A stretch of 64,000 nt of DNA, taken from Diplonema japonicum (Eukaryota > Euglenozoa > Diplonemea > Diplonemida > Diplonemidae). Position numbers and translations under genes: made by a program. Position 1 is the stretch's first letter. Each line of letters opens with the position of its first letter. The stretch covers positions 496,001 to 560,000 of the forward strand of contig OZ025688.1 in assembly GCA_964019335.1 (NCBI GenBank), in the 5' to 3' direction. Shown here piece after piece: positions 41,485 to 51,629 of this stretch. The notes below the pieces were generated by a model, which ran no database searches, was not told the DNA's origin, and was given only the letters and a program-made list of their open reading frames with translations.

Positions 41485-42612
41485 AAAGACGTAACGAAGG
41501 TGGTTTATAACACAGTTCTCAATTTAGAGAAAAGAGTGTTTAAAAAAAAAAAAGGAAGAATGAAAAACGACTATTTTGTTTTTTGTTTCTCACCCATCAG
41601 TGTTCGGAAAAAGAGGGTCGGGGGCAGTTTTCTTTAGCGAAGGTATCTCACCCCTAGTTCTTTGTCCCTGGAACCCAGATTTTTCTGAAGACGCAATCGA
41701 GGACATGGCATGACAGAATACACGACTTTTCAAAAGTTCCAATTGTGACTCAGAAGCATGTTTCCCCCCCCTTTTTTTTTCTCTTCTTTCCCCCAAAAAT
41801 AATGCGAAGGGGACGCGTAATTATCAGGAATCAGGACCAAGTTTTTTTTTTTTTTTTTTTTTTTTTTGTAAGCCGTTGCACACAACAAAGAATCAAAACC
41901 ATCGCCGCAACCCTGTAAGCCTGCTTAATTAATTTCCCTTGGGCAGCTTAAAAAACTTAACACACCCACCTGAAGGGGACATAATTAAGAGGTTTACAGT
42001 ACCTTTCCCCCCTTTTTGATCTTTTCGGGTCCGAAAGCGAAGTTTTCGGCCTGCAGTCCTTTTTTTTCTCTTGGGAAAGAAAAGGGATACAAAGAAAAAA
42101 AGAACTAAGAGGAGTAGAACAAAAGGGGCGGCGAAAATGGAGGGGAAATGGAGAAAAGAAAAGGGAGATTCTTTCTGCAAAGAATTCTACTGCCAGTAGC
42201 ATCCAGTCGTGTGCCTGTTCAAGGGGATTGGATAGCCGTGGCGAAAGTAGCACCCGCTGAGAAAATTATGTTCCATTTTATAACTTTTTTGCCCTTTCCC
42301 CTGTTCGCCTCTCCTCTTTTTATTTCCCCTTTGTTTGTAAGGGAAACGTGTCCTTTTGTCTTTTGTTGTCCTCTTTACATCTCACCCCTCTGTCGCCTCA
42401 AAGGCCACTGATCTAGCAAACCCCGCCTTGGAACACGGGACATGGCGCATAGGTTTCAAGTGGAGCTTATTGATGACCTCATGACCCTTCTTCTTTTTTT
42501 CTTTCGTTCCTTTCTTTTCTCCCCCGTGTCGTGTCTCAAAAGCCACCTGTCTTCCACCCTTTCACTGCTTTCCACTTTTAGGGTTTCGAATTTGAATAAC
42601 AACAAAGAAAGA
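41019..42612. other. Intergenic homopolymer-rich region
   Basis: No gene recognised. It contains A runs near 41370-41396 and 41454-41481, a T run near 41842-41867, and C runs near 41211 and 41767. The end is pyrimidine-rich and finishes with CCACTTTTAG, the acceptor of the next gene. Confidence 0.65.
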
Positions 42613-43467
42613 ATGGGTAACTGCGGTGGGAAAGAGAAGGCGCCCCCTGCAACGGAGCCCAGCCCTGCGATTAGGAAGGGCAGTGTTGTGCTTCGGGGGT
42701 ACCAGATTGGGGAGGATGCTCAAGAGGGCGATAGCTACTTGTTTGTGTTGGGCGATGAGGGTGAGTTCAAGGTCGTGCGGGGCGTGTCATCAGTAATAGA
42801 TGGGAAGAAGGTAATCGTAGCTGAGGAGCCCGAAGTTGTGGTGGTGAACTACACAACACTTGAGGACGGGGACGGGCTGCTGAAAGGGTCCACATGGGAG
42901 GGGGAGGTGCAGTTCATCAAGACAGCCAACGACGAGAGGATCTTAGACCTCGTGAAGAACGATAGGCGTGTCATCCAGTACAGGTGTGACCTCAACATCC
43001 CCATGGCTGTAGGCTACCCACAGCCCTTCCCTTCTGCTGACTCACGCATCACAACTCCTGAGCGTGCCATGACGAGGCCGTACTACTCTAGCGGTTCTCC
43101 CAAATTCCTCGACGGCTCGTCGAAGTCCACCTTTCAGCAGGGCATCTTCAACATCATGGACCAGGTCGCGGAAGCCGCCACTGTCAGGTCCTACGGCGAC
43201 AAGACCACAGGCATCACCGTCCTTCGGGAAATGGACATGGTATGCACGAAGCACAACCCACACTCCTACAGGCCATCCTTTGCGGATTCTTCGTTGCACG
43301 TACGTGGTTGAACTGACGCCTCCACTCCTCCCACAGTAGTTACCGCGCCGAAGGCTGACGGGTGCTGCAAACAGAAGCAGCACCCTTGCTGGCCCTGGTG
43401 CCTGATAGAAAGGAACATAGATCTATCAGTGAGGCCACTGATTATAAGTGCTTTCCTCCGTCATTGA
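42613..43467 (+). CDS. Putative myristoylated protein with hydrophobic Cys-rich tail (3 exons)
   Basis: Exons are 42613-43239, 43272-43299 and 43337-43467, giving 261 aa. The introns are 32 nt (GTATGC...CTACAG) and 37 nt (GTACGT...CCACAG). MGNCGGKEK is a strong N-myristoylation plus palmitoylation signal. The body has two beta-rich segments (GSVVLRGYQIGEDAQEGDSY, TWEGEVQFIKTANDERILDL) and a Pro/Ser/Thr stretch. The spliced tail adds a hydrophobic segment (AILCGFFVALVTAP), then CCKQKQHPCWPWC. Without splicing, the frame would end at 43311. The spliced form is preferred because the frame stays open for over 40 codons and introns of this size are common here. No family known. Confidence 0.65.
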
Positions 43468-43522
43468 AGCTCTCTTTTATTGTCTGCTTTGGTTCGACAC
43501 TTCAGCCAATACAGGTACGAGG

Positions 43523-44854
43523 ATGAGAAAGTTCTCAAAATGGCCTAAACATGTGCCGCTGCTAGTGGGGGATGACACGCGAGAGACGATGAAGTTGTCG
43601 GTAGAAGACTTCTCAGGGGCACAGCTGCAGCGGGTACGGGTGTGGATGCGGTGCCTCATGCGGCGGGTGCCTGTTGATGTGTTGCATATCATATTGTACT
43701 TTGCACGGGATGTGTTTAGAAGGGGCGACGTTACTGTCATCCAAAATCTCCTGAAGAGCGCGCGTACTGGAGCCCCTCTCGAAACACAGACGGCCATCAG
43801 AATCTTCAGAGGCTACGACGTTTACATCGAAGAGAAGAACATCAGTAGCACGTTGCCCATTGTTTTCAGCAGAGTGCGGTGGGGTACCCCCTGCAAGCAA
43901 GTCATCATCTTCAGCAAGAAAGACGACGCTCTTCAGCCATTTGAGCAGAAGGTTACAGCGATGCTCACCAACATCTCCCACTCCTTTGAACCTCCCCTTG
44001 AGAAAGACTACCTCTCAAAGATCATCACGGTTACTTCTAATGTCAGGTACATCTCTGAGATCAGCATCCAAGATGCAAGCTCGCTCAAGGCTGTTGTCGT
44101 TGTCCGTGCCGACCAGCTGGAGGGCGGAGTGCTGAAAAACCTGGACAAATTAATCACACAGAAAACGCCTCCCAATTGCCAGATCCTTGGTTACTACAAA
44201 AGCCCAACGGGTCATGAATTGAATGTGGCACACCGCACATTCTGTGAAAAGTATATATGTGATAACCAAATCATTTCTGAAATGTGGCAGCACCTCGGGC
44301 CTCGCTGTGAGACTGATCACGCGAAGACGTCTGAGAACCGCACAGTGCGGCGCTACAACGACTACGGGTGGGGGGCCGCACTGGGGCAGAGAGTGATCAA
44401 GGTCAAGGACATCGCTGCGAGAATAGCATTTACTTTGAAGCCAGAGAGAGATCTTCCGGAGGGGATGATGCTTGGGGTAGTCCCCACGCAGATCTTTAAA
44501 GACAAGCTTGGGGAGCACTTTAGCAGCGTGAAGTCCATCCCGTTTCCTGGAGTGGTGTACACGACATCTGCCTTCGGGGGGTTGATATTCGTTTCAGGAA
44601 CACGCGGCCCCGTCGCCGAAGACCTCCCCACTCTACGTGCCACTGAGACCTTGTACGTTACAGTCAACCACACATTGCCTCTTATCACCTTCCACATCAA
44701 TGAACGGTTGATCTGGAGCACCTCAAGCCTCAAAGGCTACACACCCCCCGCCTGCGACCTCTCTCCCTACACCTTGCTTGGGGGTATTGGCGTTGGGGTT
44801 ACTTTCTACCCAATCAAGACAGGGTGGAAGCGACATGAAGGCATTCAAAGGTAA
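43523..44854 (+). CDS. Unknown protein, 443 aa, possible SPRY-like C-terminus
   Basis: The start Met (MRKFSKWPKHVPLLVGDDTR) follows GACACTTCAG by about 17 bases. The N-terminal helix pair (LQRVRVWMRCLMRRVPVDVL) has an F-box-like feel but no clear match. The middle is mixed alpha/beta. The last 130 residues read GVVYTTSAFGGLIFVSG, LYVTVNHTLPLITFHINERL and LLGGIGVGVTFYP. They resemble the second half of a SPRY/B30.2 beta-sandwich, where a strand with a small-residue turn precedes a final GVTF strand. Confidence in that match is low. The stop is adjacent to an AAG|GTAAAG donor-like site. Confidence 0.65.
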   Translation: MRKFSKWPKHVPLLVGDDTRETMKLSVEDFSGAQLQRVRVWMRCLMRRVPVDVLHIILYFARDVFRRGDVTVIQNLLKSARTGAPLETQTAIRIFRGYDVYIEEKNISSTLPIVFSRVRWGTPCKQVIIFSKKDDALQPFEQKVTAMLTNISHSFEPPLEKDYLSKIITVTSNVRYISEISIQDASSLKAVVVVRADQLEGGVLKNLDKLITQKTPPNCQILGYYKSPTGHELNVAHRTFCEKYICDNQIISEMWQHLGPRCETDHAKTSENRTVRRYNDYGWGAALGQRVIKVKDIAARIAFTLKPERDLPEGMMLGVVPTQIFKDKLGEHFSSVKSIPFPGVVYTTSAFGGLIFVSGTRGPVAEDLPTLRATETLYVTVNHTLPLITFHINERLIWSTSSLKGYTPPACDLSPYTLLGGIGVGVTFYPIKTGWKRHEGIQR

Positions 44855-45943
44855 AGGTAGTAGAGAGGCTTGAGTCTTGTACCTCTACGAAAGCCACTAA
44901 TTGTACCACTAGCGCGTGCGCTGTGAACAGAGGTGGGGGGGGGGGGGGGGGGGACTGGCTTGGCTTTCTTTTTTTCGAGAATAGGGGAGCGCAATATCCG
45001 CCCATTGATTAAGGTCATCTTTGATGGAATGGACGACTTACGGACTGCCAGAAGATACAGTGGCGTGTAGATATCTAGCCAAAGTGTTCTCAGGTGATCG
45101 CGGCATCAGCCTTCAAGCGGATCCCTGTCTTAATGATGCCGAAAGAACCCCAGCATTAAGCAGCCTGGGGTTCAATGTGCTGTATCACCTGAGTTATTCA
45201 GCTCGGAAAAGTAAAGTTGAATTATAGAATGGTGAGGAATGGGCCTGTTAAACGGATATTGCGTTCCTTTGTATTTTTGATTGCATTTTTACGCGGGGTG
45301 CACTTCCCCCCCCCCCTCATTTTTTAATTTTCCGGCATTTCACCTGACAGACCCGAAGAAGTTTTAGAAGAGCAGATTTGCTTCACTGATGCCAACCTGC
45401 AGTCCTGTGTTCAAATCTTGATGTAGTCACCCACGGCGGCACGGACAGGGCCCTGTTTTGGCAGAAATATGTTCAGTAGGGAAACCGGATGACCCTTAAA
45501 GCGCGCAGGGGGGGGGGGGGGGGGGGGGGGGGTACATGAATTTTAATTTTCTTGAGCATTGAAAGAGAAGTGTGTTCCTCATTTCTTTTATTTTTGCGTA
45601 TTTTTTATTTTTTGCGTGTAGTTCCTTCCCCCCCTTTATTTTCCCTCTTCTCTCCATTTGTCCCACCTCCAACGGCCATTTCCCGACTTTGACCCCAAAT
45701 CCCTTCTTGCGTCAGAAATTCACAAAAAAAAACAAAACACAAATAAAAAAGACATACCAGCACTTTTATGCCATTCTTTTATCCTCCCCCCCCCCCCCCC
45801 CCCCCGTTACTTTAATCATTCCTGAGGGGTATGCTTTTTGACTTACCTCTGCAGTTTCGGTGCTGAACGTGTTGTATTCTTTTTTTTAGATTATTATTTG
45901 TTTTGCTCTGTTGTACTGTTGTCAAGGTCTCGGGGGTGGAAAA
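44855..45943. other. Intergenic region with G/C runs and folded segment
   Basis: G runs near 44935-44953 and 45510-45532, and a C run near 45786-45805. The folded segment 45089-45193 is listed separately. The end is T-rich and precedes the kinesin start. Confidence 0.6.
45089..45193 (+). ncRNA. Candidate structured RNA (three-stem junction)
   Basis: Three perfect stems nest into one fold. The outer stem is 45089-45098 with 45184-45193 (10 bp). An inner stem is 45101-45108 with 45134-45141 (8 bp). A hairpin is 45145-45153 with 45165-45173 (9 bp, 11-base loop). Together they make a three-way junction of about 105 bases in an otherwise non-coding spacer. No known RNA family was recognised; snRNA, SRP and hammerhead motifs were looked for and not found. 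Strand and transcript ends are unknown, since the same stems form on either strand. Confidence 0.45.
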
Positions 45944-48900
45944 ATGAGTTCCCGTCCAAGGGTCTACTGCAGGATACGACCCCTGAACGAGAAGGAACGG
46001 CTCGTGGAGGGCGAGAAGGAGTGTTTTTTCACGAACGGGGACAACACGTTGGTCTACAAGAAAGAGAAAGATGGTCAGATGCGAAGCAGGTTCGATGCTG
46101 TGCTCGGCAACAGCACCTCACAGGACACCGTCTACGAGCTTCTCAAGACAGAGGTCACTTCGTCGCTGTTCACAGGGTACAATGCCACCGTATTTGCCTA
46201 CGGACAGACGGGCAGCGGGAAAACCTACACAATGGAAGGCACTAAGAACGACCGTGGCCTCATCCCCAGACTCGTAAACGAGATATTCAACACGTTCAAA
46301 GAGAAGAGTGACGTCACGAACGCCTCTGTCAAGATGTCATACGTCCAGATCTATCAGGACCAGATTCAAGACTTGCTGCAAAGTAGAAAGCTCCTTGACA
46401 TCAAGCTGGACAAAGCGGGGCACTACATTGCAAACGGCGCCCTCTGGAAGGATGTTACAAGCTCCTCGCACGCAATGCAGATCTACACTGAGTCTCTTAA
46501 GAACAGAGCAACCAGTGCTACAGAAATGAACCTCATATCCAGCAGGTCCCATGCACTGCTTCAATTTCAACTGAAGTGGGACGAACCCCTGGCCCCAGGC
46601 TCCAACGCCAAGCTGAACCTCATCGACCTTGCGGGAAGCGAAAAAGTGGCCCTTTCTGGTGCGTCTGGCGAGATATTAAAGGAAGCCATTGCTATCAACA
46701 AGTCCCTCTCAGCCCTGTCCAACGTAGTAAAAGCTCTCGTTGACCAAGCTAAGGACCCTGCTAAGAGGGTCCACATTCCGTACAAGGACTCTAAGCTCAC
46801 CTACCTGCTGCAGTCCAGTCTTGGCGGCAACAACCTGATACACTTCATCCTTTGCCTGTCTGCCTCGATCTTGTATAGGAATGAAGGTTCATCGACAGTG
46901 GAGTTCGGCAAGCGCGCACTCAAGGTGGTCCTGAAGCCCGTGAAGAATCCTATCGACTATAGACGCTTGGAAGAGATGGAGAGGATGATCGAGCAGATGC
47001 GCCAGCACATATCAGAGCTTGAAGGGAAACTCTCACAGAAGACAGCAGAGCCGCTGCCGCCTGCAAAGCAAGGCGGCGAGGAGTTCTTAGCAATGGAGAT
47101 CATCAAACAAGACGATGCTGAACCGCAGGAAGCAGAGACAGTCGTAAAGCAGAGGGAGGCTATCAAAGCAGTGATCTCGCAACTCGAAACACAGCAGAAG
47201 TCTGTTGAAGAAAGGCTGAGCGAGAGAGAGCAAGAAATCACTCAGCTGAAGAAAGGCAACGTGAGGGAGCGGGCCACACTGCAGTCGCAGTTCAACGAGG
47301 AGAAGCGGCGATACACAGAAGAAATGAACACCCTGCGCAGCAACGTCAAACGGCAGCAAGAGTGTCTGAACGAGAAGGAGATGGAATTTAAGAAAGCACG
47401 CGACCTGCGTGCAAGGAAAAAGAGCATCATCCATAGCAGCAAGGTGACGAGTAAGTTGAGGTTAAAGACAAATCTTGAACTAGAAAGGATCTACAGGATG
47501 CTGCCGGAGTCTCTCCATGAGCTCACATCTCATTGCATTTTGTTCCCACAAAGTAAAGCACGGTTCAGAGAACTGGGCGGCCTTAAAAAGCTGTTGGGCC
47601 TTATTGATTGCAAGGGCAACAAGGGAAGGGAATCGTATATCGCTCATGCAGCATACGCGTTGTCTATCGCCCTTGACGAGGAGGGGAGGGACGAGGTGCG
47701 TGAACTGGGCGGGGTTGCAGCTGTGTCGGACGTATTGAGCAGGACTGATGAGCACAGCAAGCAGTTTGCCTGCAGAGCGCTTGAGGCACTCGTAAGGGGC
47801 AACAGCAAGAATAAAGAGGGTGTTGTGGATTCAGTTTTGCTGGGGCTTGCTAACTTGGTAGGCACGCACCCGCACCAACAAGTGCAAGAAGCCGCCTGCA
47901 GTGCCCTTGCAGAGATAGCTGACTCACAGCCTAACATTAAAGCAAAGCTCATGAAGAACGGGCTACTCGAAAAAATGATTTCGCTCATCAGAGACACACC
48001 ACCCGAGGTGGCTGATCTCATCAAGGTGGGTGTCACGGTGATAGGGAGGTTGGCACAGCAGCATGCAGCTTGCCAGAATGAGATCGCCAGGCTGAACGGC
48101 GTCGCGTTGCTTGTAGGAATCCTTTTCAGCAACGTGGGCGACCGTGACCCGCAGCTCCCTGTGCTCACCGCGTATGCCCTCGTGAACATTTGCTGCAATA
48201 ATAAGGATAATATGTTGACTCTTCAAAAGCACCCGCGCTACAAGGAGATCAAGTTCAAGCTGCTTGAGGGGCTAGGGCGCGTCTTCTCTGACAACATCGC
48301 AAACGAAAACAGGATCTCCGCCACAGCATCACACGTGATCAAGGACGGCAGCAACGTGCTCTTCGGTTACCATGGTGTGACGTGCAAATCCGAATGGAGC
48401 ACCTTTACGGCCGGGGGGCGACCCACATACTCGACATTCATGGAGAACCCTCAGTTTGTACTGCATGTCCCAACAGATAGCAATATTTCAATTGTTCTGA
48501 GTGACACAAGCTGCGAGGACAAGACGGGGAGAAATTCTAGCAAAAGAAAGACGATATACATGGGGATCTCGGTGTTTAACGGAGACAGGGCTCTCTTGTG
48601 TGACAAAGGTCTCAAACAGCTTGACTTCAATGGGAAGTTCGTGACCAGTGGCAGATACAACCGAAACAGGGAAAACACGCTGTCCCTGCCTTTGAAGGGG
48701 TCGCCTGATCCGTACGTTATCGTGCCCTTCACGGCGCATCTCTTGCAACACACGTCCTTTGTGCTTGGTGTGTTCAGTGACAACGAGGTAGAGGTGGCAC
48801 AAGTGCCTGAGGAGGGCGGGTGGGTGAAAAGGGTGTTCGAAGGCAGATGGACGAAGAAGAGCGGGAGAGGTGTCGACAGTTTCGATTGGCGAAACAATGA

Positions 48901-50317
48901 CCAGTACGTAATTACGGTGAGTGAGGTGACTACCTTAGTGGCGGTGCTGTCTTATAGGAAAATAGATGACTTCCGACTGAAGCAGGCACTCGCGGCTGAC
49001 GATGAAGAGATCTCAGAAGACGACCCACGCAACGAGGAAAAGAGGGAGCGCCCTCACCTCCATGGCAGAGTATTTGCTTCAGCCTTCGCACCCGATAAGC
49101 GCTACGTGCGGTCGAACATCCCGTCACCTCAGAATACCACATTCGAGACCTGCAACGAGTACCTGTCAACAAGCTCAGTTAAGACAACGATGACCTTACA
49201 CCCAAACAACACATATGTCTTCATCCCCTTCACAGAGACGCCTATTGAAGACGACTACAGGATCGCCTTCTACAGCGACAACGACGAAGTAAACATGCAC
49301 CCCCTGGGCCTATCCATGGAATGGTACGCCTTCCAGTACACTGGGATCTGGCCTACAGTTTCTGACAGCAGCCCCGACCAGTCGCCGTTCCTCATTATGA
49401 AGGGTGGCGGCAAGGTGGTTGTCATCGGACATTCAAAAGATGTGTACCTCCTGCTAACCATCTACGAGATCACAGATGATACTTGGAAAGAAGGCTCGCC
49501 TGTGAACAACAACGTTAGGACGAAGAAACTCATTTCATGTGACGCCTTTTGGGCAAATGAGTGCGTCTTGGAAGCAGAGCTTCCACAGGGCAGTTGCTCG
49601 TACTGGGTAACGTTGCAAGGCATCAAGACAGCAGAGACAGGTGAGCAGAAGCCAGTGACAGCTGGGTCTTTCAACCTGGCTGTGTACGTTGAGGATATCG
49701 GCACGTCAGTGACATCGCCTTACACGCTAGTGCCGTCTTCGCTCATTGACAGGCTCAATGCAAAGCCGGAGAATGTGGGCTATGGTTGGGAGAAGCTCAT
49801 CACGGGTGGGATCGAGGAAGTGACAGAGGTAACGGACGAAGAGGACGACAGCGATGACAGCACGTTTGTAGAGGAAATGGAGTCGAAGAAGAGGAACGCA
49901 GAGGTTGAGGAGCTCAAGCAGCAGCTGCATGAGAAGCAAAACCTCATTAACAACCTTAGCAAGGAAGCCTCCACGACACCGCAGCCGCCCTCCAGAAGGA
50001 ACAGCTCGCATAGCAGCAGCCGCAGGAACAGCACCAAGGTCCCCGCAAGGGTGTCTTCTGGATTCCGCGGTTCCGGTTCTGGCTCCAACGCTGCTAAGAC
50101 ACTACGTAATAGTACACCGTCAACACCCACTTCTGCGGCATCCGTGGCAGATATGACTGCCCTCTCGAGTGCTTCAGAACAGCTTGTGAAAAAGATAAGT
50201 TCTTTTGCTAGCCTCTCAACTGTCCCGACGCCTGCAGAGTTTAAAAAACTGCAAGAAGACCTCCTGCAGGCCGCGGACAAGCTTTCGGTCACGACAAGAA
50301 GAGCCACAGCACCCTGA
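45944..50317 (+). CDS. Kinesin-armadillo-calpain III-like fusion protein, 1457 aa
   Basis: Single exon. The Met at 45944 (MSSRPRVYCRIRPLNEKER) starts the motor. The kinesin motor is about 1-345, with P-loop GQTGSGKT (87-94), switch I SSRSHALLQF and switch II LIDLAGSEKV, all intact. Coiled coil follows at about 345-520 (IEQMRQHISELEGKLSQKTA). Armadillo-type repeats are about 535-780 (FRELGGLKKLLGLIDCKGNK, ALANLVGTHPH-like helices). From about 810 to 1260 are beta-sandwich units with calpain-III signatures: SEWSTFTAGGRPTYSTF then ENPQFVLHV, and EGRWTKKSGRGVDSF then NNDQYVITV. A Ser-rich tail follows. ARM kinesins (ungrouped, ARK-like) are known in plants and protists. The calpain-III part is an unusual addition. 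Confidence 0.9.
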   Translation: MSSRPRVYCRIRPLNEKERLVEGEKECFFTNGDNTLVYKKEKDGQMRSRFDAVLGNSTSQDTVYELLKTEVTSSLFTGYNATVFAYGQTGSGKTYTMEGTKNDRGLIPRLVNEIFNTFKEKSDVTNASVKMSYVQIYQDQIQDLLQSRKLLDIKLDKAGHYIANGALWKDVTSSSHAMQIYTESLKNRATSATEMNLISSRSHALLQFQLKWDEPLAPGSNAKLNLIDLAGSEKVALSGASGEILKEAIAINKSLSALSNVVKALVDQAKDPAKRVHIPYKDSKLTYLLQSSLGGNNLIHFILCLSASILYRNEGSSTVEFGKRALKVVLKPVKNPIDYRRLEEMERMIEQMRQHISELEGKLSQKTAEPLPPAKQGGEEFLAMEIIKQDDAEPQEAETVVKQREAIKAVISQLETQQKSVEERLSEREQEITQLKKGNVRERATLQSQFNEEKRRYTEEMNTLRSNVKRQQECLNEKEMEFKKARDLRARKKSIIHSSKVTSKLRLKTNLELERIYRMLPESLHELTSHCILFPQSKARFRELGGLKKLLGLIDCKGNKGRESYIAHAAYALSIALDEEGRDEVRELGGVAAVSDVLSRTDEHSKQFACRALEALVRGNSKNKEGVVDSVLLGLANLVGTHPHQQVQEAACSALAEIADSQPNIKAKLMKNGLLEKMISLIRDTPPEVADLIKVGVTVIGRLAQQHAACQNEIARLNGVALLVGILFSNVGDRDPQLPVLTAYALVNICCNNKDNMLTLQKHPRYKEIKFKLLEGLGRVFSDNIANENRISATASHVIKDGSNVLFGYHGVTCKSEWSTFTAGGRPTYSTFMENPQFVLHVPTDSNISIVLSDTSCEDKTGRNSSKRKTIYMGISVFNGDRALLCDKGLKQLDFNGKFVTSGRYNRNRENTLSLPLKGSPDPYVIVPFTAHLLQHTSFVLGVFSDNEVEVAQVPEEGGWVKRVFEGRWTKKSGRGVDSFDWRNNDQYVITVSEVTTLVAVLSYRKIDDFRLKQALAADDEEISEDDPRNEEKRERPHLHGRVFASAFAPDKRYVRSNIPSPQNTTFETCNEYLSTSSVKTTMTLHPNNTYVFIPFTETPIEDDYRIAFYSDNDEVNMHPLGLSMEWYAFQYTGIWPTVSDSSPDQSPFLIMKGGGKVVVIGHSKDVYLLLTIYEITDDTWKEGSPVNNNVRTKKLISCDAFWANECVLEAELPQGSCSYWVTLQGIKTAETGEQKPVTAGSFNLAVYVEDIGTSVTSPYTLVPSSLIDRLNAKPENVGYGWEKLITGGIEEVTEVTDEEDDSDDSTFVEEMESKKRNAEVEELKQQLHEKQNLINNLSKEASTTPQPPSRRNSSHSSSRRNSTKVPARVSSGFRGSGSGSNAAKTLRNSTPSTPTSAASVADMTALSSASEQLVKKISSFASLSTVPTPAEFKKLQEDLLQAADKLSVTTRRATAP

Positions 50318-50439
50318 CTGTAAATACTTCTCATTCGCGTTATAATGCAGTTGCATACATGCAAGTAGTTAATATTTGTTATTCATTGCGAACCTCGTCA
50401 GAATATTAAACACGTCATCTCAGCTTTTTCAGCATACAC

Positions 50440-51462
50440 ATGGCACAGCAAGTCGGTGAGAAGAGGAAGACGACTAACGTGGAGGAAGAGGATGAAGCGG
50501 AGCAGTGGACGGACATCGAGAGGCTGACCGAGATGGGGATTGGCAGTGCGGACATCGCGAAGCTGAAGTCAGGTGGTGTTAACACGGTTGGAGGGCTCAT
50601 CATGCAGGTGAAGAAGTCTCTGCTTGCTATAAAGGGTTTGAGCGAAGCGAAGGTCGACAAGATCCTCGAGGCGTCGAAGAAGCTGTCCACATGCGGCTTC
50701 CAGTCAGGTGTTGAGGCACTTGAGAAGAGAAAGGACGTCGTGAAGATCACAACCGGGTGCAAGGCCTTCGACGACTTGCTCGGTGGCGGCATCGAGACCA
50801 TGTCCATCACAGAGGCTTTCGGGGAGTTTAGGACAGGAAAGACACAGTTGGCGCACACCTTGTGTGTCACGTCGCAGCTGCCGCGCTCCATGGGTGGCGG
50901 GAACGGAAAGGTCGCCTTCGTCGACACAGAAGGAACCTTCCGTCCTGAGAGGATCCGCCCTATTGCTGAGAGATTTGGTCTGGAAGCGGAAGCTGCACTG
51001 GAGAACATTATTGTTGCGCGTGCCTATACGCATGAGCACCAGGCGTCGCTGCTGGGCCTACTGGGCGCCAAGATGGTCGACGATCAGTTCAAGTTGCTCA
51101 TCATCGACAGCATCACTGCCCTTTTCAGGGTCGACTTCTCGGGCAGGGGCGAGTTGGCCGAGCGTCAGCAGAAACTGGGGAAGATGCTGTCGCACCTAGT
51201 GAAGCTTGCAGAAGAGTTCAATGTAGCAGTGTACGTCACCAACCAGGTAATCGCCGATCCCGGAGGCGCAAGCATGTTCACTGCTGACCCGAAGAAGCCT
51301 GTGGGTGGTCATGTCATGGCGCACGCGTCCACCACAAGGCTCTTCTTCAGGAAGGGCAGAGGTGAGCAACGTATCGCCAAGATTCACGATTCCCCATGCC
51401 TTCCCGAGGCTGAGGCCGTGTATCAGATCTCTGCCGAGGGCATCACCGATGCCAAGGACTAA
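50440..51462 (+). CDS. DMC1: Meiotic recombinase DMC1
   Basis: 340 aa, the same length as human DMC1. The N-terminal HhH domain ([17 protein letters not shown]) is followed by the RecA core: Walker [10 protein letters not shown] at 128-136 and Walker [16 protein letters not shown]. Spellings such as [38 protein letters not shown] and [13 protein letters not shown] are closer to DMC1 than to RAD51. It forms filaments on single-stranded DNA for strand exchange between homologues in meiosis. Both ATPase motifs are intact, so it should be active. The region before the start is short and T-rich (CATCTCAGCTTTTTCAG). Confidence 0.93.
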   Translation: MAQQVGEKRKTTNVEEEDEAEQWTDIERLTEMGIGSADIAKLKSGGVNTVGGLIMQVKKSLLAIKGLSEAKVDKILEASKKLSTCGFQSGVEALEKRKDVVKITTGCKAFDDLLGGGIETMSITEAFGEFRTGKTQLAHTLCVTSQLPRSMGGGNGKVAFVDTEGTFRPERIRPIAERFGLEAEAALENIIVARAYTHEHQASLLGLLGAKMVDDQFKLLIIDSITALFRVDFSGRGELAERQQKLGKMLSHLVKLAEEFNVAVYVTNQVIADPGGASMFTADPKKPVGGHVMAHASTTRLFFRKGRGEQRIAKIHDSPCLPEAEAVYQISAEGITDAKD

Positions 51463-51629
51463 TATGCTATCTTTTTCTTCCTCTTTTCTATTCTGAAACT
51501 GCCTCTCAGGCAGTCTAATATTTACACGTGCATTTGTTGCATGTTCTTATTTCTATTTTTCTTATTGGTTGTAAAAAAGACAATATCAACGTTTTGCAGG
51601 ATTAATAAAGAAGTGTAGAGAGAAGAAAA

